A DNA stretch of 6,913 bases from Candidatus Gottesmanbacteria bacterium RIFOXYB1_FULL_47_11 (GCA_001779455.1 MFKE01000011.1:22943-29855), one strand, 5' to 3'; counted from the stretch's first letter, positions 1 through 4,604 are shown. A program made the numbers and translations. Notes: generated from the letters alone by a model not told the origin.

Positions 1-162
1 AAAGACAAGGGCTACGTCCCCATGAACAGCGGACCGTTTTTCCCGGGGATTGCCGGTATTCAGGCAGAATACTACCGAATGGAAACCGCGCCGCCGTCCG
101 AGGACGAAATTGCGTCACTACGGATAGTCGTGTTCCCGTCCGTACGCAAAAAACGGAAATAA
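1..162 (+). CDS. C-terminal fragment of an unrecognised protein
   Basis: Frame 1 is open from the first base to a TAA at 160-162 and encodes 53 residues, so the gene begins before the window. The visible tail has an aromatic/Pro/Gly patch (GPFFPGIAGI at about residues 11-20), an acidic segment (PPSEDE) and a strongly basic end (RKKRK). I recognise no family, and no transmembrane segment is visible in this fragment. The codons read smoothly up to the stop and no competing frame fits better, which supports it being a real coding end. Function cannot be assigned from the fragment. Confidence 0.6.
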   Translation, partial: KDKGYVPMNSGPFFPGIAGIQAEYYRMETAPPSEDEIASLRIVVFPSVRKKRK

Positions 163-197
163 TTTTATAAGTTTTTATGAGCAACCGGAGGCGTGTG

Positions 198-206
198 TGC
201 TATAAT
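198..206 (+). promoter_or_regulatory. Extended -10 promoter of the 204-aa gene
   Basis: TGC followed by the perfect -10 hexamer TATAAT at 201-206 gives the extended -10 form TGnTATAAT. The hexamer ends 10 bases before the ATG at 217, so transcription should start about 3 bases before the start codon and the mRNA would be essentially leaderless. No good -35 is visible; TGAGCA at 178-183 matches only 3 of 6. The extended -10 probably compensates. Confidence 0.7.
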
Positions 207-216
207 CCCACTCATT

Positions 217-831
217 ATGACGACTCAGGAAAACCCGCGCTTTATTGATTTTGGCCCTGGTATGCCACTTGAGCTCGGGAAAAAGCAAAATATCGTCAAC
301 CAACCGCCATTTAATGAAATGGCCGGTACAATCGCCCTCCCTGGCAATTTTTTTGTGGGAAAAGACCATATGGCCGGCTTAGGAGCCTTCATGCGATGTG
401 TGGTGTTGGAACCACATCATTGGGCTAACGTCTGGAATACACCGCCGCTCACCCATTTGGCTCCTCATATCAATCTCACATATCATAACAAGACATCGCT
501 GGAACTGATTCATCAAAGCGCAGTCAGATTTATTGACTCATTTCCCTATCTTATGCAATATCTCCGGGAATACTGGAAAACAGGGGGGGCGCAATATGAT
601 GTTTGGGGATATCCCTTACCACTAAATCCATCAACCAAAATAGTAATCCCCCGGTTTACCTTTGCCGCATACCAGAGTGAAAAACGCGGAGACCCGTGGT
701 TTGGACTGGAAGATGAATCCCCAGGGCTGGAAACCGCAGAGTCGCTCCAAAAGCGGCTTGCCACAATGAGACAACAGGGAGCAAATAAACGGTTCCGCGT
801 CCTGAAGTCTATCAGCGGGAATCAAGGGTAA
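217..831 (+). CDS. Hypothetical protein, 204 aa, soluble
   Basis: I do not recognise this protein. A GTG at 193 is in frame but lies upstream of and across the -10 box, so it cannot be in the transcript; the ATG at 217, just downstream of TATAAT, is the natural start. The product is rich in Trp, His, Pro and Tyr, notably EPHHWANVW (about 65-73) and HLAPHINLTYH (about 80-90). A helical stretch with IDSFPYLMQYLREYW follows at about 106-120, and the tail (about 176-204) is polar and basic. There is no signal peptide and no membrane segment, so it should be cytoplasmic. It ends 5 bases from the convergent stop of the M16 peptidase. It has its own promoter and no visible operon partner. Confidence 0.75.
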   Translation: MTTQENPRFIDFGPGMPLELGKKQNIVNQPPFNEMAGTIALPGNFFVGKDHMAGLGAFMRCVVLEPHHWANVWNTPPLTHLAPHINLTYHNKTSLELIHQSAVRFIDSFPYLMQYLREYWKTGGAQYDVWGYPLPLNPSTKIVIPRFTFAAYQSEKRGDPWFGLEDESPGLETAESLQKRLATMRQQGANKRFRVLKSISGNQG

Positions 832-836
832 ATCCT

Positions 837-2120
837 TCAGAGTCTAAGCAACGCAGATAGCTTCTCATCTTTCGGCTTGTTCCATACAAGCGCGAGATTG
901 AGTGTTTCCTGCCGTATATATTTCGGTAAAAGTGCATCAATCTGCATCTTGGTGACCGCCTGGATTTTGGCAATATATTCGGGGAGAGTGATAAGTTTCT
1001 GATTGTAAAGCTCCTGCCGGCCGTAAAATTCGCCCATAAACTCCGGATCTTCCGTCCGGAAGGCAAGCATGGTCACTAGGCGCTTCTTGGCAACCTTGAC
1101 TTCGTCGCGGGTCACACCGCTGGCAAGGACTTTGGATAGCTCGTGCATGATTGCTCTGACCGCCTCGCCTACCTTGTCGGTCGCTACCCCGGCGTAAATG
1201 CTCCAATAACCCACATCGCGCCAGGAATCTCCGCTTGATCGGATGTGGTAGCAAAGTCCCCGCTTTTCGCGGATCTCGCGAAATAACCGGGAAGTAAACG
1301 ATACACCCATGATAAGGTTAAACAGATTCCAGGCAAAACGGTCTTCCGAGTCGCGGCTGAAGGCGCGCAGGCCAAGGATAAGGTGTGCCTGTTGGGCATC
1401 GGGCTTGGTAACCACTTCTACCTTGGGCGCCGCCTGTCGGTCGCTAACAAGCTCGATATCCCCCATGGACTGCCCCTTCAAAGGGCCGAACAATGCTTCC
1501 GCTTTTGTCACAACGTCCGACCGGTGCGGCGCGGGTTTTCCTGCAACGACCACCACCATCCGGTCCGGTGTGTACCACCGATCATGATATGCTTTGAGCT
1601 CTTGGGAAGCGATTACACGCAGCGACTTCTCCTTGCCGATAATCGGCATACCCAAACGGGTATCGGGATACATCATATGATGAAATGTTTCTCCGACTTT
1701 GGCTGCAGGCTCATCCTCGTACCGTTTCATCTCTTCAATAATCACATCGCGCTCCTTATCCACATGTTTTTGCTCCAAAAGGGGCGCCACAGCAAGCTCG
1801 CGGTTAATATCTAGCGCTAGCATCCAGTCAGTGCTAAGCACCTTGTTATGATAGTTGGTAATATCGATATCTGTATAGGCATTCTGCAAGCCCCCAGCGC
1901 GCTCAATAGTGTTTACATCCTCCGTCGTCGGGTACTTTTTTGTACCTTTGAAGACCATGTGTTCCAGGAAGTGACTGATCCCGTTTATCTCCGGTGTCTC
2001 GTAGCGGCTGCCGACCCCGACCATCACGGATGTGGCGACCGAATTGACCCCGGGCATGGGAACTATCATCAGCCGCACACCGTTTTTGAGAGTAATTTTA
2101 TCGTAAGGCTTACCGCTCAT
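837..2120 (-). CDS. M16 family zinc metallopeptidase (processing-peptidase type)
   Basis: The 427-residue product carries the inverted zincin motif HFLEH at residues 50-54 inside GISHFLEHMVFKGT. A second acidic cluster, ERDVIIEEM (123-131), puts Glu130 exactly 76 residues after His54, the spacing of the third zinc ligand in the beta subunit of mitochondrial processing peptidase (HxxEHx76E). The C-terminal half has the M16 substrate-site motif FREIREKRGLCY (280-291). N-terminal features such as LKNGVR (11-16) and NAYTDIDITNYH (80-91) are also typical. The length matches the short M16B class, with one active and one degenerate half-domain forming the clam-shell chamber that degrades or trims short unfolded peptides. 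There is no signal peptide, so it is predicted cytoplasmic. The ATG is set by an extended -10 box 7 bases upstream. It is a single gene, divergent from the 2188 gene, with no adjacent second M16 subunit. Confidence 0.96.
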   Translation of the reverse strand: MSGKPYDKITLKNGVRLMIVPMPGVNSVATSVMVGVGSRYETPEINGISHFLEHMVFKGTKKYPTTEDVNTIERAGGLQNAYTDIDITNYHNKVLSTDWMLALDINRELAVAPLLEQKHVDKERDVIIEEMKRYEDEPAAKVGETFHHMMYPDTRLGMPIIGKEKSLRVIASQELKAYHDRWYTPDRMVVVVAGKPAPHRSDVVTKAEALFGPLKGQSMGDIELVSDRQAAPKVEVVTKPDAQQAHLILGLRAFSRDSEDRFAWNLFNLIMGVSFTSRLFREIREKRGLCYHIRSSGDSWRDVGYWSIYAGVATDKVGEAVRAIMHELSKVLASGVTRDEVKVAKKRLVTMLAFRTEDPEFMGEFYGRQELYNQKLITLPEYIAKIQAVTKMQIDALLPKYIRQETLNLALVWNKPKDEKLSALLRL

Positions 2121-2127
2121 GAGGGCT

Positions 2128-2156
2128 ATCGTATCAAAATTCCCGTATTTTTGCTA
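2128..2156 (-). promoter_or_regulatory. Promoter of the M16 peptidase gene
   Basis: On the minus strand the extended -10 TGA-TACGAT occupies 2136-2128 and its last base is 7 bases before the ATG at 2120, again predicting a leaderless mRNA. A weak -35 (TAGCAA, complement of 2151-2156, 3 of 6) lies at a 17-base spacer. The same bases read as TTGCTA on the plus strand and serve the divergent gene, so the two promoters share a -35 zone. Confidence 0.55.
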
Positions 2157-2178
2157 TAGAAAGTCTCTATGGTATAAT
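2151..2178 (+). promoter_or_regulatory. Promoter of the 173-aa gene
   Basis: A perfect TATAAT at 2173-2178 is preceded by TGG, giving an extended -10. A -35 candidate TTGCTA (2151-2156, 4 of 6) lies 16 bases upstream. The -10 ends 9 bases before the ATG at 2188, so the predicted start site is within a few bases of the start codon. Confidence 0.7.
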
Positions 2179-2187
2179 GACGCCATA

Positions 2188-2709
2188 ATGACAGACTTGG
2201 AACCTTCTCCCGAACGCGTGGCGGAATGGATCGAAACGCATATTCCTAATGCACTTGCCGCAACAGAAGGAGACGTCATGGCAGTACGTCTCGATCCCAA
2301 ACAAAGAATACTTCAAAACGATTTGTCACCCGAAGCGCTGAACCAGCAAAAAACGCTAGATGAGCGTCTGAATAGTCAAGGATATGACCGAGTTGCAGCA
2401 ACAACCATTCTCAATACCGAATACTCCTTTACCATAACAACCGGCCGACTTGGTAAATCGGGAGTATATCTCATCTACATGAAGGGTGGCAATTCTACTT
2501 CTTTCACGGGAGAACGCCCTGAACCCGGGTCTCGAATGGAAGAAAATTTTGATCCCCCAGTAAGTAAGGGAAACCGCAAACAGCTCCTTGCCAAAATGGC
2601 CCAAACAGCCAACACGTTTAGAGAGAAAGGATATACTCATTTCGAACTCAACCCGGTGCCCACAATAAATCCTGCAGTGCGCCACTTATCCCTGACCGCA
2701 ATAGCCTAA
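2188..2709 (+). CDS. Hypothetical protein, 173 aa, soluble
   Basis: I do not recognise a family. The start at 2188 is chosen because TGGTATAAT sits 9 bases upstream; the frame is open back to 2119, but that part lies upstream of the promoter. The N-terminus looks helical and acidic (about 1-35, PSPERVAEWIETHIPNAL). A middle part with beta character follows (ATTILNTEYSFTITTGR at about 71-87, SGVYLIYMKGG at about 91-101). Then comes a Pro/Gly-rich loop (about 105-128), an amphipathic helix (KQLLAKMAQTANTFREKGY, about 131-149) and a short beta tail. It has no membrane segment or signal peptide, and it is transcribed divergently from the peptidase with only 67 bp between starts. No terminator is evident after it. 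Confidence 0.75.
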   Translation: MTDLEPSPERVAEWIETHIPNALAATEGDVMAVRLDPKQRILQNDLSPEALNQQKTLDERLNSQGYDRVAATTILNTEYSFTITTGRLGKSGVYLIYMKGGNSTSFTGERPEPGSRMEENFDPPVSKGNRKQLLAKMAQTANTFREKGYTHFELNPVPTINPAVRHLSLTAIA

Positions 2710-2736
2710 GCCGATACGTCTGCATACGACATCCCC

Positions 2737-2765
2737 TTGACAACCTATAGTTATTGTGGTAAACT
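2737..2765 (+). promoter_or_regulatory. Strong promoter of the structured leader / membrane-protein unit
   Basis: A perfect -35 TTGACA (2737-2742) and a -10 TAAACT (2760-2765, 4 of 6) are separated by the optimal 17 bases, and TGG just before the -10 makes it extended. Predicted transcription start is about 2772. Unlike the other promoters here it is followed by about 220 nt before the gene start. The heptamer TATAGTT occurs at 2746-2752 and 2766-2772, exactly 20 bases (two helical turns) apart and flanking the -10. That is a possible binding site for a dimeric regulator. Confidence 0.7.
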
Positions 2766-2778
2766 TATAGTTTGTGTT

Positions 2779-2850
2779 AGCCATGTGTGCTCCTTGCTTT
2801 TGAGGCTACGGCCTCGCTAAGCGACCTGTATATATGGCTGTTTTTTGTTT
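2779..2850 (+). terminator. Promoter-proximal intrinsic terminator / attenuator hairpin
   Basis: Bases 2779-2790 pair with 2828-2839 over 12 uninterrupted pairs (three G-U). After a 3x3 internal loop, 2794-2799 pairs with 2819-2824, and then GAGGC (2802-2806) pairs with GCCTC (2811-2815) around TACG. C(UACG)G belongs to the UNCG class of exceptionally stable tetraloops. One base after the stem comes TTTTTTGTTT (2841-2850). The hairpin begins only about 7 bases from the predicted start site, so termination here would release an RNA of about 75 nt and reduce transcription of the membrane-protein gene. Confidence 0.6.
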
Positions 2851-2852
2851 GT

Positions 2853-2864
2853 AGCTCTTTAACA
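2853..2864 (+). promoter_or_regulatory. boxA-like antitermination element
   Basis: AGCTCTTTAACA matches 11 of 12 bases of the Escherichia coli rRNA-leader boxA (TGCTCTTTAACA), the RNA site bound by NusB-S10 in transcription antitermination. It directly follows the hairpin plus U-tract, reproducing the order boxB-like hairpin then boxA seen in rrn leaders. It can sit in the loop of a 6-bp stem (2847-2852 with 2862-2867). The match is seen in the sequence; a role in this organism is inference. Confidence 0.45.
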
Positions 2865-2874
2865 AACCGGAGAG
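2861..2874 (+). repeat. 14-base arm, inverted copy at 3361-3374
   Basis: AACAAACCGGAGAG here is the exact reverse complement of CTCTCCGGTTTGTT at 3361-3374. The two arms bracket the membrane-protein gene and its terminator, with 486 bases between them. Both arms are flanked by TTT, which is weak as a target duplication in T-rich DNA. The arm also contains the last four bases of the boxA-like site and the switch-helix strand. Confidence 0.6.
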
Positions 2875-2988
2875 TATTTACCCGTAAGCACGTTTTCTCC
2901 TGTTTTGGGCGGCACATCGTCCCGATCACCCATCGTGGTCGTGAGGCTGTGCACGCCCAAAAAAATCCATATTTCACAAAGGAGAAAA
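2864..2988 (+). promoter_or_regulatory. Candidate Shine-Dalgarno switch (anti-SD / anti-anti-SD)
   Basis: TTTTCTCCT at 2893-2901 is the exact 9-base complement of AGGAGAAAA at 2980-2988, which contains the ribosome-binding site of the 75-aa gene. The same pyrimidine strand can instead pair upstream: GGAGA (2869-2873) with TCTCC (2896-2900), extended past one mismatch by AAAC (2864-2867) with GTTT (2902-2905). The two helices are mutually exclusive, so one state masks and the other frees the ribosome-binding site. The complementarities are visible; switching behaviour and any ligand are inferred. Confidence 0.5.
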
Positions 2989-2992
2989 TAAA

Positions 2993-3220
2993 ATGTCATA
3001 CAATCGAAGAAAGGACCCATCGGGGAGTCAACTTAAAGACAGAAATGAAGAATATAACAGTTCGGGAAAGGCCCAAAAGGCTAAATCGAACCCCACCATA
3101 CCTGAAAGCACCGCAAAACGGCGCCCAAAAGTGTCCTTTGAAGGTAACGTTGGTTGTTACCTTCCAGTAGTGTTGATAACCATCTTGGTCATCGTCGGAT
3201 TCATCCTGCTGATGCACTAA
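2993..3220 (+). CDS. Small single-pass membrane protein, 75 aa
   Basis: The start is well supported: AAAGGAG (2978-2984) is a near-ideal Shine-Dalgarno 8 bases before the ATG. It is the only clear one in the window. Residues 1-50 are hydrophilic and highly charged, with many Lys, Arg, Asn, Ser and Pro, and look disordered. Residues 55-74 (CYLPVVLITILVIVGFILLM) form one hydrophobic helix followed only by a terminal His. A basic KRRPK (42-46) precedes the helix, so the expected topology is N-terminus inside with a C-terminal anchor. Such tail-anchored small proteins often modulate a membrane partner, but no partner is indicated here. The gene stands alone, with its own promoter, long leader and terminator. 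I do not recognise the family. Confidence 0.75.
   Translation: MSYNRRKDPSGSQLKDRNEEYNSSGKAQKAKSNPTIPESTAKRRPKVSFEGNVGCYLPVVLITILVIVGFILLMH
3140..3164 (+). repeat. Perfect inverted repeat inside the 75-aa gene
   Basis: GAAGGTAAC (3140-3148) and GTTACCTTC (3156-3164) form a perfect 9-bp stem with a 7-base loop. The hairpin covers the codons just before the transmembrane segment (residues 50-57). It is a real mRNA structure candidate; it has no U-tract, so it is not a terminator. Confidence 0.6.
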
Positions 3221-3238
3221 ATCTTGCGCTTCACACGC

Positions 3239-3265
3239 CCTCCCATGCTTCCATTAGATGGGAGG
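3239..3265 (+). repeat. Stem-loop downstream of the 75-aa gene
   Basis: CCTCCCAT (3239-3246) pairs perfectly with ATGGGAGG (3258-3265) around an 11-base loop, 18 bases after the stop codon. It lacks a following T-run on either strand, so it is more likely a 3'-end stabilising or protein-binding structure than a terminator on its own. Confidence 0.5.
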
Positions 3266-3303
3266 ACCGTGCGCGGGTACGTGACAAGGGTAACGAAGCG
3301 TTG

Positions 3304-3350
3304 AGGTTGTAGCACTCGTGCTGCGATTTTCAGTTTTTTTGTTTTTCTTT
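3304..3350 (+). terminator. Intrinsic terminator of the membrane-protein unit
   Basis: Bases 3304-3314 pair with 3319-3329 (several G-U pairs) around a CTCG loop; the core is AGCA-CTCG-TGCT at 3311-3322. Four bases later come TTTTTTTG and TTTTT (3334-3346) in a long T-rich stretch. It is oriented to end the plus-strand transcript. The T-rich stretch continues to about 3383, with an arm of the 14-base inverted repeat at 3361-3374. On the minus strand the region is A-rich and gives no terminator for the convergent gene. Confidence 0.6.
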
Positions 3351-3360
3351 TGTCTCTTTG

Positions 3361-3374
3361 CTCTCCGGTTTGTT
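3361..3374 (+). repeat. 14-base arm, inverted copy at 2861-2874
   Basis: CTCTCCGGTTTGTT is the exact reverse complement of leader bases 2861-2874. It lies beyond the putative terminator and 22 bases from the stop of the convergent 237-aa gene. A read-through transcript could close a long-range helix. Equally, the minus-strand mRNA would carry the same sequence as the leader in its 3' end. Confidence 0.6.
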
Positions 3375-3395
3375 TTTATTTTAACCCCATTAGGT

Positions 3396-4109
3396 TTACC
3401 GCGCAGGCACCACGCTTTGAAGAAGGTTTTCAACGCGGCGATCATGTTCTTCCATAGTAGAAGCGGGCGGTGTACCTGCAGAAATAAGGCCAAGCATGAG
3501 GCGCTTTGCCATTGCCACGTCGATATTTTCTAAAACAGGACGCAAGTTTTGAGGTGTTTCTGGCGGCCAAACATCTAATGGAATTCCTGAATACCCAATG
3601 GTGAGTTCTAATTGTTCTTCTGCTGAACTAAAACGCAATAATCCCGGCCCTCCGATCGTACGGGTAAAAGTAACGTTACACGCCGCATCTCTATAGCTCA
3701 CGCGTATGTGTGAAATTGGTAATTCATCTGGATATTTCTTCAAAGCGCGGGTTATTAACACAGTAACATCCAATCCACTGATAAAATCGGGTGCTTGAAG
3801 AATAACTCTTGTTCCGGCAAAGACGGCATTTCGAGAAATTTCCGGAACATATTCACCCGTCACCATAATCTGCAAAGGAAAAGACTCAAAATACGAAGGA
3901 TCATATTGTTCTGTAGCATGCATAAGTAGCCCACCATCCTGTACCCGCTGAGCCAAATATATGGAGGGAGACATAAGGATCTTATTCTTTATCCCCCAGT
4001 CAGCCATCGATCTCATAGCAGAAAGCATGTATGGTTTAACCGCAGTAAATTCAGGATTAAGCGGACCTTCGTCCCCGTGGTGTAATTCGATCCCCTCATG
4101 ACTAGGCAT
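3396..4109 (-). CDS. Hypothetical protein, 237 aa, soluble
   Basis: I do not recognise a family. A TTG at 4127 is in frame but lies upstream of and overlapping the -10 box; the ATG at 4109, 8 bases after TGT-TATTAT, is the better start. The protein opens with a polar segment (HEGIELHHGDEG, about 4-15) and a helical stretch (about 24-40). A central part with alternating hydrophobic pattern follows and is probably beta-rich (PLQIMVTGEYVP at about 78-89, FAGTRVILQAPDF at about 97-109, LDVTVLITRAL at about 113-123, SHIRVSY at about 133-139, EEQLELTIGYSGIPL at about 164-178). A Pro-rich linker (WPPETPQNLRP, about 181-191) then leads into a C-terminal helical region. There is no signal peptide or membrane segment. 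It is convergent with the membrane-protein unit and divergent from the 4210 gene. Confidence 0.75.
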   Translation of the reverse strand: MPSHEGIELHHGDEGPLNPEFTAVKPYMLSAMRSMADWGIKNKILMSPSIYLAQRVQDGGLLMHATEQYDPSYFESFPLQIMVTGEYVPEISRNAVFAGTRVILQAPDFISGLDVTVLITRALKKYPDELPISHIRVSYRDAACNVTFTRTIGGPGLLRFSSAEEQLELTIGYSGIPLDVWPPETPQNLRPVLENIDVAMAKRLMLGLISAGTPPASTMEEHDRRVENLLQSVVPAR

Positions 4110-4117
4110 AGACCGAG

Positions 4118-4146
4118 ATAATAACAAATATATACATAAAATACAA
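4118..4146 (-). promoter_or_regulatory. Promoter of the 237-aa gene
   Basis: Read on the minus strand, TGT-TATTAT (4126-4118) is an extended -10 with 5 of 6 matches, 8 bases before the ATG at 4109. TTGTAT (complement of 4141-4146) at a 17-base spacer is a partial -35. The surrounding 4118-4160 is strongly AT-rich. Confidence 0.6.
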
Positions 4147-4174
4147 CTATAAGCCTAATTAACACAAACGCCTC

Positions 4175-4203
4175 TTGATACCTGACATGTGATACGTGAT
4201 ACT
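4175..4203 (+). promoter_or_regulatory. Promoter of the 125-aa gene
   Basis: TTGATA (4175-4180, 5 of 6) and GATACT (4198-4203, 4 of 6) are separated by exactly 17 bases. The -10 ends 6 bases before the ATG at 4210, so the mRNA should start at or next to the start codon. No Shine-Dalgarno is present in the short gap (TTAAAG). Confidence 0.6.
4176..4203 (+). repeat. Four tandem heptamers over the promoter
   Basis: Four head-to-tail 7-base units, TGATACC, TGACATG, TGATACG and TGATACT, run without a gap through the promoter spacer and into the -10. Three carry TGATAC exactly and the second differs in two of those six bases. The array covers most of both promoter boxes, as an operator would. Confidence 0.55.
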
Positions 4204-4209
4204 TAAAGA

Positions 4210-4587
4210 ATGACCCCCGATGACCTACGCCAGCAAATAGAACTCCAGATAGTCGAGCTTATTAAGGCGAAGCTTGCCGACGGGTCGATGACCGAAGAGC
4301 GTGCCCAGCAGGCATCCCAGACCGTGCTGGATTCCCTTAAACCCGGCATGAGCCTGGAGGAGCTGTACCAAGCTGTCGGCCGCTTGGATGACGTGGTGCA
4401 GGAACTTGCCCCGGTGGTCCTGCCTATTATGAAGCAGTATGAAAAAGAAATCGTGCAGCCGATCAGCGCCAACGTATCAGCGCTCATACGCCAGGGACAA
4501 TATGACGCCGCCGCGAAACTCGCCCACAAAGCCATTGCATCTGATGTGAAACTGGAATGGACCGGATCAGGGAAACCAAGCTCGTAA
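4210..4587 (+). CDS. Small all-helical hypothetical protein, 125 aa
   Basis: The product looks entirely alpha-helical. Helices are suggested at about 3-23 (DDLRQQIELQIVELIKAK), 27-44, 48-66, 68-85 and 86-112, separated by short turns such as ADGSM (23-27) and KPGMS (44-48). It is soluble and acidic, with no signal peptide. The pattern, a short acidic protein with a KPGMSLEELY turn and a LAPVVLPIMKQYEKEI helix, reminds me of small conserved hypotheticals in candidate-phyla genomes, but I cannot name a family. The last eight residues, TGSGKPSS (118-125), look like a flexible tail and share TGSGKP with the nucleotidyltransferase downstream. The start is fixed by the promoter ending 6 bases earlier. 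The next gene follows after 17 bases but has its own promoter in that gap. Confidence 0.8.
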   Translation: MTPDDLRQQIELQIVELIKAKLADGSMTEERAQQASQTVLDSLKPGMSLEELYQAVGRLDDVVQELAPVVLPIMKQYEKEIVQPISANVSALIRQGQYDAAAKLAHKAIASDVKLEWTGSGKPSS

Positions 4588-4589
4588 TA

Positions 4590-4598
4590 TGCTACAAT
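4590..4598 (+). promoter_or_regulatory. Extended -10 promoter of the putative toxin-antitoxin pair
   Basis: TGC-TACAAT (hexamer 4593-4598, 5 of 6) begins 2 bases after the previous stop codon and ends 6 bases before the ATG at 4605. There is no -35 match at 17 or 18 bases, where the previous gene is still coding. The leaderless geometry matches the other genes. Confidence 0.6.
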
Positions 4599-4604
4599 AG
4601 AAGC

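Larger units (their letters stand above)
2772..2992 (+). ncRNA. Long structured 5' leader RNA (candidate cis-regulatory RNA)
   Basis: The stretch between the predicted start site and the ATG at 2993 has no convincing coding content but is full of secondary structure. In order: (1) a 23-bp three-part hairpin at 2779-2839 with a cUACGg tetraloop and a following U-tract; (2) a small hairpin GTTTGT (2847-2852) with ACAAAC (2862-2867) presenting a boxA-like sequence; (3) a stem 2864-2873 with 2896-2905; (4) a long hairpin pairing 2907-2916 with 2948-2958 (one bulged A at 2953) that encloses a 7-bp stem, 2923-2929 with 2935-2941, and a 5-base loop; (5) the Shine-Dalgarno at 2978-2984, which can pair with 2893-2901. 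Perfect and compensable stems argue for a functional RNA. I recognise no known riboswitch, and RNase P RNA, tmRNA, 6S and SRP RNA signatures are absent. A short independent RNA ending in the U-tract near 2848 is also possible. Confidence 0.6.

Noticed and set aside
187..191. GGAGG, a possible Shine-Dalgarno for the 204-aa gene
   Set aside because: It lies upstream of the TATAAT at 201-206, so it would not be in the transcript. It is 25 bases from the ATG at 217 and only one base from the GTG at 193.
2907..2958. Two-storey hairpin as a transcription terminator
   Set aside because: It is followed by AAAAAAA, not T, on the plus strand, and has no T-run after it on the minus strand; it is better read as leader structure.
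2772..2992. Known structural RNAs (RNase P RNA, tmRNA, 6S, SRP RNA, T-box)
   Set aside because: None of the conserved core sequences of these RNAs was found by eye in the leader or its reverse complement.
2787..3170. 127-aa open frame on the plus strand across the leader
   Set aside because: It has no ribosome-binding site at its start, reads through the strong RNA stems, and its second half is an out-of-frame shadow of the well-supported 75-aa gene.
3331..3383. T-rich tract as coding sequence (open frames on both strands)
   Set aside because: Composition is low-complexity poly-T/poly-A, the frames start without promoters or ribosome-binding sites, and the tract follows a hairpin as terminators do.
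4107..4127. TTG at 4127 as start of the 237-aa minus-strand gene
   Set aside because: It lies just upstream of and overlaps the extended -10 (4126-4118); the ATG at 4109 fits the geometry of the other genes.
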